Below, in pieces: positions 44,328-52,608 of a stretch of DNA of 64,000 nucleotides. Position 1 is the first letter of the stretch, and each line of letters begins with the position of its first letter. The stretch is from NCBI GenBank assembly GCA_947631195.1, contig CANRKK010000007.1, positions 1 through 64,000 on the forward strand, read 5' to 3'. Source of the DNA: an uncultured Clostridia bacterium (GTDB taxonomy: Bacteria; Bacillota; Clostridia; Christensenellales; Borkfalkiaceae). Under the pieces are notes generated by a model that saw only the letters and a program-made list of their open reading frames with translations, made no database searches and was not told the origin of the DNA. Both the position numbers and the translations under genes were made by a program.

Positions 44328-45671
44328 ATGGGTTTAACAAATTTACTTACAAGTTCGCAGCTCATTGAAGTTGCGGTGGACGGCATAGGCACCGTCGACC
44401 TCAACTGGATAGGCTACGTGATAAGCTGGATATTCAATCTGGTATCCGACTTTCCCGGCGCGATTGCGGTGGGCGTTATAATCTTTACTTTGATGCTCAA
44501 AACGATAGTGCTGCCCCTCGATATCTATTCGAGGGTAAAGATGAAAAAGCAGTCCCTTTTGATGGAGAGCATGCGCCCCGAAATGGAAAAACTGCAAAAA
44601 CAGTACGCCAACGACAAAAATATGTACAGCCAAAAGGTTATGGAACTGCAAAAGGCGCACGGATACAACCCGCTCGGCGCCTGCCTGCCCTCCATAATCT
44701 CGCTCGTAATATTCATGGTAGTGTTCTCCGCGTTTTCGCAGTACTCGCAGTTTGCAAACCTCACGGCCTACAACGAGATGGCGAAGAGCTATTCGAACGC
44801 CGTCTACGAGTACGTTCAGGCGGAGGACGAACAGGGAGATAAGTACTTTTTGATTGCCGCCGTGGAGGACGGCCTCAACAACCCCAAGCCCGTGCAGCCC
44901 AAAAAGGACGAGAGCGGCAGACCCGTGGACGACGAGGGCAACGAGCTGAATATCTACGGATACTACGTGGACTACGACAAGTTTGCGGCCTTTTATCCCG
45001 CCTACGTTGCGGCTTCGGAAGAGGAGGATTTGCCCGCCCTTCCCCAGGAATGGGCTACATTGGACGAGAATCAAAAGAACGCGTTCGTTTCGGACTTCGT
45101 GCGGCTGGGCGCAAGAGTTGCGGCGGCGGACTACTATATTTCCCGCAGGCCCCAGACTTCCCTTTTGTGGATAGGAAATCTGTGGTATCCCGACTCCATG
45201 CTCAATAAAGAGGTGCCCACCTTCGCCAATTTCCGCTCCACCATACAGAGGGCGGCGGGTTCGATTGACGCCGACTACGAGCAGAGTTACAACGAAGTTA
45301 CTTTCAATTTAACTAAGCAAAAAAATACCTATAACGGATATTTTGTGTTAATAGTGCTGGCGATAGGCTTTATGTTCCTGCAGCAGTTCATCACCATGCG
45401 TTCGCAAAAGGCCGCCAACGAGCTGAGTTCGGTGGACGGTCAGGCGGCGACGACCAACAAGATGATGATGATAATGATGCCGATCATCTTCGGTATTTTC
45501 TCATTTTTCTACAGCGCTGCATTCTCAATCTACATGATAGTAAACACCGTGTACAGCCTTATTTCCACGCTTATTATAAATAAAATAGTTTCGGTGCGCT
45601 TTGAAAAGGACAGCGACAAGAAGGAAAGGGAAAGGCTTCAGGGCCGCGCCGGCAGAAAGAGGTTAAAGTAA
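44328..45671 (+). CDS. yidC: Membrane protein insertase YidC
   Basis: The 447-residue protein has the YidC/Oxa1 core: a first helix ending TLMLKTIVLPLDI (about 45-65), the charged hairpin MRPEMEKLQKQYANDKN, a helix at about 125-145, and C-terminal helices (about 335-355, 375-395 and 400-420). Two unusual points: the position that normally holds the groove arginine appears as Lys58, and a large acidic hydrophilic insert (about 150-330) separates the second and third core helices. Confidence 0.92.
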   Translation: MGLTNLLTSSQLIEVAVDGIGTVDLNWIGYVISWIFNLVSDFPGAIAVGVIIFTLMLKTIVLPLDIYSRVKMKKQSLLMESMRPEMEKLQKQYANDKNMYSQKVMELQKAHGYNPLGACLPSIISLVIFMVVFSAFSQYSQFANLTAYNEMAKSYSNAVYEYVQAEDEQGDKYFLIAAVEDGLNNPKPVQPKKDESGRPVDDEGNELNIYGYYVDYDKFAAFYPAYVAASEEEDLPALPQEWATLDENQKNAFVSDFVRLGARVAAADYYISRRPQTSLLWIGNLWYPDSMLNKEVPTFANFRSTIQRAAGSIDADYEQSYNEVTFNLTKQKNTYNGYFVLIVLAIGFMFLQQFITMRSQKAANELSSVDGQAATTNKMMMIMMPIIFGIFSFFYSAAFSIYMIVNTVYSLISTLIINKIVSVRFEKDSDKKERERLQGRAGRKRLK

Positions 45672-45672
45672 A

Positions 45673-46518
45673 ATGGAAGAAGAAGAAAAAAACGTATTTA
45701 CAGGCAAAACTTATGAGGAGGCGCTGAACAACGCCCGCATGGAGCTTGCCCTGCCCCTCGAGGAAATCGAAGTGGAAGTTCTCGAGGAGGGAAAAAAGAA
45801 ACTGTTCGGCTCCACCAAGTGGAAGATAAGGGCGGTTGAAAAAAAGACAGAAAAGACGTCTGACGGCGAGCGCGCGGCGCAGTTTATCGACGGGCTGCTC
45901 AAAATCCTCGGCATAGAGGGCGAAAGCCAAGTTACCGGGGAGGGTGAGAGCATCAGAATAGAGATAAAGAGCGAGTCGAGCGCGCGCGTTATAGGCAAGC
46001 GCGGCGACGTGCTGGACGCCATCCAGTGCATGGCGGGCGCGGTTGCGAATATCGGCAGGGAAGAGTATATAAAGGTAGTGGTTGACTGCGAAAACTACCG
46101 CAGCCAGCGCGAGGAAACGCTGACCGCCCTTGCCCACAAAGTTGAACAAAAGGCCGTAGAGACGGGCAGAAAAGTTATTTTGGAGCCCATGAATCCCTAT
46201 GAGAGAAGAATAATCCACTCCGCCCTCGTCAACAGCGAGCACGTAAAAACTTCGTCCGAGGGCAAGGAACCCGCAAGATACGTTGTGGTTATCCCCGACA
46301 CGGCCAAGCCCGGCGACAGGGGAATACGCTACGGCGAGAGAAGGCGCGCCCCCGGCGACAGAAGGACGGGCGGCAGACCCCGCGGCGGACGCGGTTTCGG
46401 CGACAGGCGCGGCAAGCCCCGCGGAGACAGACGGGACGGCGGCAAACCCTCCGGCGAAAAGAGGGGGAAGAAGGAGATTATTTTTGGGACGTTTTTGGGG
46501 AATAGCAACGACAAGTAA
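45673..46518 (+). CDS. jag: RNA-binding protein Jag (KhpB)
   Basis: The 281-residue protein has a Jag_N domain (about 1-55), a KH domain with the GKRGDVLDAIQ motif (about 110-125) and an R3H domain with NPYERRIIHSAL (about 170-185). KhpB binds RNA with KhpA and affects cell division and elongation. The last 70 residues are an Arg/Gly-rich tail with many RGG and GDRR units, longer than the usual family end. It follows yidC by one base. Confidence 0.92.
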   Translation: MEEEEKNVFTGKTYEEALNNARMELALPLEEIEVEVLEEGKKKLFGSTKWKIRAVEKKTEKTSDGERAAQFIDGLLKILGIEGESQVTGEGESIRIEIKSESSARVIGKRGDVLDAIQCMAGAVANIGREEYIKVVVDCENYRSQREETLTALAHKVEQKAVETGRKVILEPMNPYERRIIHSALVNSEHVKTSSEGKEPARYVVVIPDTAKPGDRGIRYGERRRAPGDRRTGGRPRGGRGFGDRRGKPRGDRRDGGKPSGEKRGKKEIIFGTFLGNSNDK

Positions 46519-47032
46519 TTAGCTGCCGTTGCGGCGTGTATAAGCGTCGTTCTGCTGTGTTGCGCTGCGGCAACTTTCAGTAAGGCTAACGCCTTCGGTG
46601 CGACACGTACGTCTATGTACACTCCTGTCGCAAAATCCGCAGGCGCCTCGTTCTGCTTGCTTCTAACCGCTTGCTAACTTCGTAAAAACAACGTCTTGCT
46701 CGTTTCTGACCCGTTGCATACTTCGTAAATGCAGCTCCCGCAATTTTAAAAATATGTACCGCGCCCGTTAAGCCGTGTCATTTTGAGCGTGAGCGAAGCG
46801 GTAAGCGAAATAATCCCCCCGTGGGCTGGTCGAGGTCGGATGAAACGCATCTCCCCTTGGCTCCCTTTAGTAGGACGAGCGCGGAGCTCTCAAAACAGCA
46901 TAGTGCGCTGTTTTGCCGCGCGAGATGAGTGCGCGCATAGTGCAAGGCGCGCACGGTGCCCGAACACGGCGTTGTCCTTACGCCGTGTGAGAAAGCTGTC
47001 ACCGATAGGTGACTGAGGGGATTGTCATTCAA
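46519..47032 (-). repeat. Repeat island: R3, R5, R2
   Basis: R3 (46519-46745, minus orientation) starts at the jag stop. R5 follows at 46775-46860 and R2 at 46856-47032 (plus orientation). The stretch 47033-47210 holds a R8-like fragment and a GTCGCCGAC block. No gene is supported. Confidence 0.68.
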
Positions 47033-47210
47033 GTTTGACGTGCGGCAATATAAATGAAGCGAAAACGCAATAAAGATACTATGCTCAAGCGTTACGCTTG
47101 CCCCCCTCAGTCCGCTGCGCGTCCAGCTCCCCCCACAACGTGGGGGCAGCCAAGACGGGATGGTAGTCGGCGACGGAAGAGGGCAAGGGGTAGCGGTAAC
47201 CATCGCCTGT

Positions 47211-47444
47211 ATGTTGAAACGGTATTGTAGCGCTCAGCGGAATGTATGGCTAACGCGTTTTAAGGAACTAACGCCCGTTTCGCCCAAAAGATTATTAAAA
47301 AACAATAAACGGCGCAAGCAAGCTATGCTTGCGCCCGCGCACTCAATTTGCAAACACCTTTGCCTTAGCGAGGTGAATGCCTGCGATTATATAATCGTGG
47401 GCCCTTAATAAATCGCAGGCACGGCCTGCCGAGCTTTTCGTGAA
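47211..47444 (+). repeat. R4 plus R1 element, copy f, with internal deletion
   Basis: R4 (47211-47290) leads into R1 (47293-47444). H1 GGCGCAAGC/GCTTGCGCC (47311-47335); H2 here is GCAAA/TTTGC, both arms changed from GCGCA/TGCGC; H3 GCCTGCGATT/AATCGCAGGC (47379-47420). H4 and the left half of H5 are missing. The junction falls in CGCAGGC, which occurs twice in copy i, so a deletion between direct repeats explains it. Confidence 0.82.
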
Positions 47445-47482
47445 CATATTTCAGATGGTTTTCGGATAAAACACATCATTAA

Positions 47483-47537
47483 AAAAACCGAGGAGTAGCG
47501 TTGGCGAAACGGACGGTTTTTACCGCCCGTTTTAATT
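47483..47537 (+). promoter_or_regulatory. Candidate attenuator or riboswitch upstream of queT
   Basis: A terminator hairpin AAACGGaCGGT/ACCGcCCGTTT (47507-47532) is followed by TTTTAATTTT. An alternative pairing AAAAACCG (47483-47490) with CGGTTTTT (47514-47521) would use the same bases and disrupt it. queT genes are often controlled by preQ1 riboswitches, but I do not recognise a known preQ1 aptamer here. Confidence 0.5.
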
Positions 47538-47560
47538 TTAAGCGGCGCAAAAAAAAGAAT

Positions 47561-48097
47561 ATGAAAAACATTTTTACAACCAAAAGACTGTGCAGGGCGG
47601 GGATTATCGCCGCGCTGTACGTGGCCATGACCTACGCGTTCGGCGCGATTGCCTACAACGGCATAGTGCAGATACGTCCCGCGGAAGCGCTCACGATTCT
47701 CCCGCTGTTTTACGTCGAGGCAGTGCCCGCGCTGTGGATAGGCTGCATGCTGGCAAACCTGATGTCTCCCTTTATCATGTACGACGTGCCCATAGGCGGC
47801 GCGGCCACTCTCGTTGCTGCCGTGTTGACCTGTATAGTAGGATATCTGATAAAAAACCACGCGGCAAGGATGGCGCTCGGCGGCATTTTCCCCGTGCTCG
47901 TAAACGCCTTTCTGATACCCGTCATAATAGTATTTCTGTGCGGAGACACTATGGGCTATGCCGCAAACGTCGCCTATTGGATAAACTTCGGCTCGCTGGC
48001 CGCAACCGAGGCGGTTTGGGTGTACGGTCTGGGCATACCTATGTACATAGCCATAGCAAACCTGCAAAAGCGCGGCGTGCGGGTGTTTGCAACGTAG
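47561..48097 (+). CDS. queT: QueT family transporter
   Basis: The 178-residue protein has five to six hydrophobic segments and the QueT pattern AALYVAMTYAFGAIAYNGIVQIRPAEALTILPLFY, then ANLMSPF near residue 75. QueT is thought to be a substrate-binding (S) component of an ECF-type importer for queuosine precursors. The ATG at 47561 is preferred; the longer frame reads through the leader hairpin. Confidence 0.88.
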   Translation: MKNIFTTKRLCRAGIIAALYVAMTYAFGAIAYNGIVQIRPAEALTILPLFYVEAVPALWIGCMLANLMSPFIMYDVPIGGAATLVAAVLTCIVGYLIKNHAARMALGGIFPVLVNAFLIPVIIVFLCGDTMGYAANVAYWINFGSLAATEAVWVYGLGIPMYIAIANLQKRGVRVFAT

Positions 48098-48112
48098 TTA
48101 TTTTAAATTTTT

Positions 48113-48224
48113 TGGGCGGAACAAGCCCCGCGGCCTCAACTTTCGTTAGCCATACATTCCGCTGAACGCTACAATACCGTTTGCAACAAACAAGCGGCGG
48201 GCGCGAAATTTCGCGCCCGCCGCA
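48113..48224 (-). repeat. R4 repeat and terminator-like hairpin after queT
   Basis: R4 (48113-48184, minus orientation) is followed by a perfect inverted repeat GCGGCGGGCGCGAAA/TTTCGCGCCCGCCGC at 48195-48224 and CAATTTTAAAA. The hairpin may terminate queT. Confidence 0.7.
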
Positions 48225-48301
48225 ATTTTAAAATATGTATATGGTTTGATGAAGTCCTTAAAAACACGCGCTTCGCTCGCGCGGAATGACAAGTTAAAAC
48301 A

Positions 48302-48517
48302 TTATTTGTTTTCGGCGTCGATACCGTCAATTAATTCTTCAAAAGTTATATTAAAAACATGTAAAATTTTAATAATATTAAAAAGGGAAGGTTCAATTTT
48401 GTCGCACTCCCATTCGCTGACACGCTGCTGCGTTGTCTGCATCTGCAAGGCAAAGTTTTTTTGGCTGAGTCCGTTAATCTTGCGCAACTCTTTTAAGTTT
48501 TTCCCCAATCCGTTCAT
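48302..48517 (-). CDS. XRE family transcriptional regulator
   Basis: The 71-residue protein is almost all an HTH_3 domain (LKELRKINGLSQKNFALQMQTTQQRVSEWE). It is divergent from the CFI-box gene, and two palindromic operators lie between them, so it probably represses both. A/T-rich codon use differs from the surrounding housekeeping genes. Confidence 0.85.
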   Translation of the reverse strand: MNGLGKNLKELRKINGLSQKNFALQMQTTQQRVSEWECDKIEPSLFNIIKILHVFNITFEELIDGIDAENK

Positions 48518-48529
48518 ATTAAAAATATT

Positions 48530-48574
48530 ACACTAAAGGTGGTGTAAACATTTGACATACACTAAATTTAGTGT
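48530..48574. promoter_or_regulatory. Two operators of the small XRE repressor
   Basis: A perfect palindrome ACACTAAATTTAGTGT (48559-48574) and a related ACACTAAAGGTGGTGT (48530-48545), 29 bp apart. Confidence 0.72.
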
Positions 48575-48580
48575 TATTAT
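48552..48580 (+). promoter_or_regulatory. Promoter of the CFI-box gene
   Basis: TTGACA (48552-48557), 17-bp spacer, TATTAT (48575-48580). The perfect palindromic operator fills the spacer almost exactly. Confidence 0.8.
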
Positions 48581-48615
48581 AAATTTACAAAATATGTTAT
48601 GAAAGAGGTAAAAAT

Positions 48616-49101
48616 ATGGGTTGTTGTGGAGAATGTAGTAGTTTTATAGAAGGTGGTTTTTTACATGATGGATATTGCGCTACTTTAACAGATTGGAAGG
48701 GCGATCCTAAGAAAGTAAATTATAGTAATAGCTGCGATCATTTTACTGCAAGAATAACTGCGAAAAAAAGCGGCTTTAAGGGAGGCTGCTTTTTAACTTC
48801 TGCTTGCACAGAATATATGGGCAAGCCCGACGACTGCGAAGAGTTGACAAAACTGAGAGCATTCAGAGATAGCTATATGAAACAAAGCGAAAGCGGCAAA
48901 AAATTGGTTGAGGAATATTACAGAATAGCCCCCTTGATAGTAGAAAAGATAAATATAAGTGAAGATAAAAATAAAATATATGAGGATATCTATCAAACCA
49001 TACTCAAATGTATTGTAGCTATCGACGGCGGGAACAACAGCAAGGCACAGGAGATGTATATCCAAATGGTAAACAAATACAGAGAAAGGTTTTCTGTATA
49101 A
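48616..49101 (+). CDS. CFI-box-CTERM-like cysteine-rich protein
   Basis: The 161-residue protein has an N-terminal Cys-rich segment (MGCCGECSSF, later GYCATL and SCDHF) and a central GGCFLTSACTEYMGKPDDCEELTKLRAFRD, which fits the CFI-box pattern (CFIATA...LRxFRD). The C-terminal part is helical. A regulatory or phage/stress role has been suggested for such proteins, but no function can be given. RBS AAAGAGG. Confidence 0.75.
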   Translation: MGCCGECSSFIEGGFLHDGYCATLTDWKGDPKKVNYSNSCDHFTARITAKKSGFKGGCFLTSACTEYMGKPDDCEELTKLRAFRDSYMKQSESGKKLVEEYYRIAPLIVEKINISEDKNKIYEDIYQTILKCIVAIDGGNNSKAQEMYIQMVNKYRERFSV

Positions 49102-49161
49102 AAAAATATAGCGGCAATTTGTGCATGCTTAAAAGCGGAGAAGATTTGAAGCTCCTCAAAC

Positions 49162-49203
49162 TCACGAAAAATCCCAAGCACGGCCTGCTTGGGATTTTTG
49201 TGA
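49162..49203. terminator. Solo R1 H5 hairpin after the CFI-box gene
   Basis: TCACGAAAAATCCCAAGCA with its complement across a CGGCC loop; both ends A/T-rich, so it can stop transcription in both directions. H1-H4 are absent at this site. Confidence 0.82.
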
Positions 49204-49208
49204 ACCTT

Positions 49209-49415
49209 TTTTGAAACGGTATTGTAGCGTTCAGCGGAATGTATGGCTAACGTGTTTTGAGGAACTGACGTACGTTTCGCCCAAAAGATTATTTTAAAAA
49301 TAATAAATGGCGCAAGCAGGCTACGCTCGCTCGGAATGACACGTTTCATCGTACCGCGTACATATTTAAAACGTCGCTGCGCGACAGAATGACAGAGGAG
49401 CGGAGCTCCTCCGCT
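49209..49415 (+). repeat. R4, truncated R1 H1 and R6 remnants
   Basis: R4 at 49209-49290, then AAAATAATAAATGGCGCAAGC (start of R1 H1, breaking off at about 49330), then R5/R6 fragments. Nothing else is seen in 49102-49463 apart from the flanking hairpins. Confidence 0.65.
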
Positions 49416-49418
49416 TTA

Positions 49419-49456
49419 CAAAAAATCCCAAGCACGAGTTGCTTGGGATTTTTGTG
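49419..49456 (-). terminator. pckG terminator (H5-type hairpin)
   Basis: AAAAATCCCAAGCA/TGCTTGGGATTTTT with a five-base loop, 8 bp beyond the pckG stop. The stem sequence is the same as that of the solo H5 at 49162. Confidence 0.9.
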
Positions 49457-49463
49457 AACTGAC

Positions 49464-51272
49464 TTATTTTGTATTTTTCTTCAAAGTTTCAAGGCAATCC
49501 CAAAGCTCTTGGGGGATTCTGTCCTTGATGGTGCCCTTGTAGTAGCCCTCGATTTCTTCGGCTTCCTTGGCCCACTTTTGTTTGTCGACGGAAAGTATCG
49601 ATTCAAGGTCGGCGACGGTGAATTTCTTGCCCGCGGAAATCTCGTAGTCCATGCCCGAGATATCTATGTCCTTTGCGTAGGGAACGTAGCCGATGGCCGT
49701 CTCTTTTGCGTCCACGGTGCCGTCGCAGCGCTTCAAAATCCACTCCAAAACGCGCATGTTGTCGCCGAAGCCGGGCCACATAAAGTTGCCGTTTTCGTCC
49801 TGGCGGAACCAGTTTACGTTGAAGATCTTGGGCGGGTTTTTAACCTTTTTGCCTATCTCAATCCAGTGCGCGAAGTAGTCGCCCATGTGGTAGCCGGCAA
49901 AGGGTTTCATCGCCATGGGGTCGTGGCGGAGTACGCCCGTTGCGCCCGTTGCGGCCGCGGTGGTTTCGGAGGACATCGCCGACCCGACGAACACGCCGTG
50001 GTTCCAGTCGCGGGACTGATATACGAGAGGGGTGGTGGAGGCCCTTCTGCCGCCGAAGATTATCGCCGAGAGGGGCACGCCCGTCTTGGAGTTGAACTCG
50101 GGGGAAACGCAGGGGCAGTTGACCGCGGGCGCGGTGAAGCGGCTGTTGGGGTGCGCCGCGCAGGTGGATTTGTCCTTTTTGTCAAACTTGGCGGGATCCC
50201 ACGGCTTGCCCGTCCAGTCTATGATATGTTCGGGCAGCTCCTTCGTGAGGCCCTCCCACCAGACGGTCTTGTCGTCGGTGTTTAAGGCGACGTTGGTGAA
50301 GATGGTGCCGCGCTTAGTGGATTCGAGCGCGTTGTAGTTGGAGTGTTCGTTCGTGCCGGGCGCAACGCCGAAGAAGCCGTTTTCGGGGTTGACCGCCCAC
50401 AGTCTGCCGTCCGCGCCCACGCGGATCCACGCGATGTCGTCGCCCACGCACTCAATTTTATAGCCCTTGTCGAGGTAGTGTTTGGGGGGAATGAGCATTG
50501 CGAGGTTGGTTTTGCCGCATGCCGAGGGGAATGCCGCCGCAACGTACTTCTTTTCGCCGTTGGGGAAGGTGACGCCCAAAATCAGCATGTGTTCCGCCAT
50601 CCAGCCCTCGTTTTTGCCCAGCCACGACGCTATGCGCAGCGCGAAGCACTTTTTGCCCAAAAGCACGTTGCCGCCGTAAGCCGAGTTGACGGATATTATG
50701 GTGTCGTCCTCGGGGAAGTGCAAAATATATCTCTTGTCGGCGTCTATGTCGCAGCTTGCGTGGAAGCCCTTTATAAAGTCGCCGTCCTTGCCGAGGGCCG
50801 CAAGACATTCCTTGCCCACCCTCGTCATAATATTCATATTCAAAACTACGTAAATGGAGTCGGTCACCTCTATGCCGATTTTTGCAAAGTCGGAGCCGAC
50901 GACGCCCATGGAATAGGGGATGACGTACATCGTTTTTCCCTTCATTCTGCCGCGGGCAATTTCTCCTGCGAGCTCATAGGCCTGACGGGGGTCCATCCAA
51001 TAATTTATGGGGCCTGCGTCCTCCCTGTTTTTGGTGCAGATAAAGGTCCTGTCCTCAACGCGGGCGACGTCGTTCACCTTTGTGCGGTGGAGGTAGCAGT
51101 CGGGCAAAAGGTTTTGGTTGAGCTTTATAAGTTCGCCGCTTTTAACCGCCTTTTCCTTCAAGGCGGAGATCTGTTCCTCGCTGCCGTCTATCCATACAAT
51201 TTCATCGGGCTGCGCAAGCGCGGCGCTTTTTTCCACGAATTCTAAAACTTTTTTGTTTTTGGTAAGTGCCAT
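49464..51272 (-). CDS. pckG: Phosphoenolpyruvate carboxykinase (GTP)
   Basis: The 602-residue protein is of the GTP-dependent class, shown by length and by the P-loop FPSACGKTNLAML (about 270-285). It interconverts oxaloacetate and phosphoenolpyruvate. It is monocistronic, with its own promoter and terminator, and runs against the local replication direction. Confidence 0.96.
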   Translation of the reverse strand: MALTKNKKVLEFVEKSAALAQPDEIVWIDGSEEQISALKEKAVKSGELIKLNQNLLPDCYLHRTKVNDVARVEDRTFICTKNREDAGPINYWMDPRQAYELAGEIARGRMKGKTMYVIPYSMGVVGSDFAKIGIEVTDSIYVVLNMNIMTRVGKECLAALGKDGDFIKGFHASCDIDADKRYILHFPEDDTIISVNSAYGGNVLLGKKCFALRIASWLGKNEGWMAEHMLILGVTFPNGEKKYVAAAFPSACGKTNLAMLIPPKHYLDKGYKIECVGDDIAWIRVGADGRLWAVNPENGFFGVAPGTNEHSNYNALESTKRGTIFTNVALNTDDKTVWWEGLTKELPEHIIDWTGKPWDPAKFDKKDKSTCAAHPNSRFTAPAVNCPCVSPEFNSKTGVPLSAIIFGGRRASTTPLVYQSRDWNHGVFVGSAMSSETTAAATGATGVLRHDPMAMKPFAGYHMGDYFAHWIEIGKKVKNPPKIFNVNWFRQDENGNFMWPGFGDNMRVLEWILKRCDGTVDAKETAIGYVPYAKDIDISGMDYEISAGKKFTVADLESILSVDKQKWAKEAEEIEGYYKGTIKDRIPQELWDCLETLKKNTK

Positions 51273-51310
51273 TCTATTGCTCCTTAAAATCAGAATTTTT
51301 ACCGCATACC

Positions 51311-51339
51311 ATTATAATCAAAACTTCAAAAAAATGCAA
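51311..51339 (-). promoter_or_regulatory. pckG promoter
   Basis: TTGCAT (51339-51334), 17-bp spacer, TATAAT (51316-51311) on the minus strand. Confidence 0.75.
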
Positions 51340-51488
51340 ATTCATTCGATAAAGTAAAGCGGTGAAATTTATGTGAACAAAAAGTCCAAAAAATTTTGTA
51401 ATTTTACATTATTTTTCAAAATATTAGTATAAGTATATTGTTATTATATTTTCGGGCGGGATAAATTGCCCGCCTAAAAGGTAAGATT

Positions 51489-52364
51489 ATGGGATACACC
51501 AAAAATATTGCCGTTATAAAGGGCGCGGCCGGCGGTTTTTCGGCGGACGGGGGCGAGCTTTCGGGGCTGGTAAAGGCCGAAAGATATTCGGGCGAACTCA
51601 AAGTGGAAGTAAGCCTCATCAACTTCGCCCCCCTTTCGGGCGGAAAATACGTTGCGGGCATATCCGACGGAAAGACGGTGGAGATAGTGGAAAACGGCCT
51701 TTTCGAGGGTCCGTCCGAGGCCGACACTTCGGCGGGGTTCGCGGCGGCCGTCTGCTACGTGAATGGCGGGGTCAAGCTGATTGCAACCGCCGTGTGCGGC
51801 AACTTTTCAATGGCGGTGCCGAAGATATTGGAGTACATAGCGCGGACGGAGGAACCCGCGCCCCCCAAAAAAGAGGCAAAGGCGGCCCCCGCCGAAAGTT
51901 ATGACGACGAGGCGGTAGCCACGGAGAACTATTATGAACTCGGCAAAACTGATGAGGGCGGTGAGCCTGTACGCGAGGGTGAAAAAGAAGAAAAAGACGG
52001 GCCTTGCGCTTGTGAAGATGAAGAGGACCCTGACTCTCGCGAAGAGAACTTCTATAAAAAAATGAAGGGGGAGATAGAGCGCGTGCTCTCCTCCTATCCC
52101 CCCGCGGCCGAACTGAACGCCGCGACAGAAAATTCCCGCTGGGTGGAAATAAGCTACGAGGGGGGCGCCTTTTACGTGTTCGGCGTTATCTGCGAAGAGG
52201 GCGCGCCCAAATATCTCTGCTACGGGATCCCCGCGCAGTCGCGGGAGGGCCCGCCCGCGAGCATGGAGGGCATGGCGGACTATCTCGAAGTCAAAACGTC
52301 GCGCGGCAACGGCTTTTGGGTGATGTACCAGAGCGCCGAAACGGGCAAAACGATATTGCCTTAA
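51489..52364 (+). CDS. Conserved protein of unknown function
   Basis: The 291-residue protein has an N-terminal beta-rich domain (about 1-120; AVIKGAAGGFSADGGELSGLVKAE and VSLINFAPLSGG), a long acidic linker (about 120-200, rich in Glu, Asp and Lys) and a C-terminal domain (about 200-291) ending YLEVKTSRGNGFWVMYQ. No signal peptide or membrane segment. The family looks like a clostridial conserved hypothetical; function not known. Confidence 0.75.
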   Translation: MGYTKNIAVIKGAAGGFSADGGELSGLVKAERYSGELKVEVSLINFAPLSGGKYVAGISDGKTVEIVENGLFEGPSEADTSAGFAAAVCYVNGGVKLIATAVCGNFSMAVPKILEYIARTEEPAPPKKEAKAAPAESYDDEAVATENYYELGKTDEGGEPVREGEKEEKDGPCACEDEEDPDSREENFYKKMKGEIERVLSSYPPAAELNAATENSRWVEISYEGGAFYVFGVICEEGAPKYLCYGIPAQSREGPPASMEGMADYLEVKTSRGNGFWVMYQSAETGKTILP

Positions 52365-52365
52365 A

Positions 52366-52575
52366 CTATTTGAGGCCGCGGAACGGGCGGAAAACGAGCA
52401 GGGCGTAGAGAGTGAACAGCCCCGCCACCAACCCCTCGGCGAGGACGCTGCGGTAGATTATGTTGTTGTAAAAGCACAAAAAAAGCAGCAGGTTAAAGCC
52501 AGAAAAGGCGTAAACCCCGCCGCACACGGCAATAAAACAGAGTATCAGAACACACAGATTACAGGAAAGCCTCAT
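52366..52575 (-). CDS. Possible small membrane protein
   Basis: A 69-residue reading frame with two hydrophobic segments (about 5-33 and 42-62) and a basic end. It starts close to the next gene's end and abuts the stop of the 291-residue gene. The RBS is weak, so it may not be expressed. Confidence 0.4.
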   Translation of the reverse strand: MRLSCNLCVLILCFIAVCGGVYAFSGFNLLLFLCFYNNIIYRSVLAEGLVAGLFTLYALLVFRPFRGLK

Positions 52576-52608
52576 ACAAGACAGTATGGGGCTTTCGGAA
52601 ATATATAT

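Noticed and set aside
48195-48224. Large hairpin considered as an operator of the small XRE gene
   Set aside because: It lies beyond the 3' end of the XRE gene and is GC-rich like the terminator hairpins at 3236 and 33725, so a terminator role is more likely.
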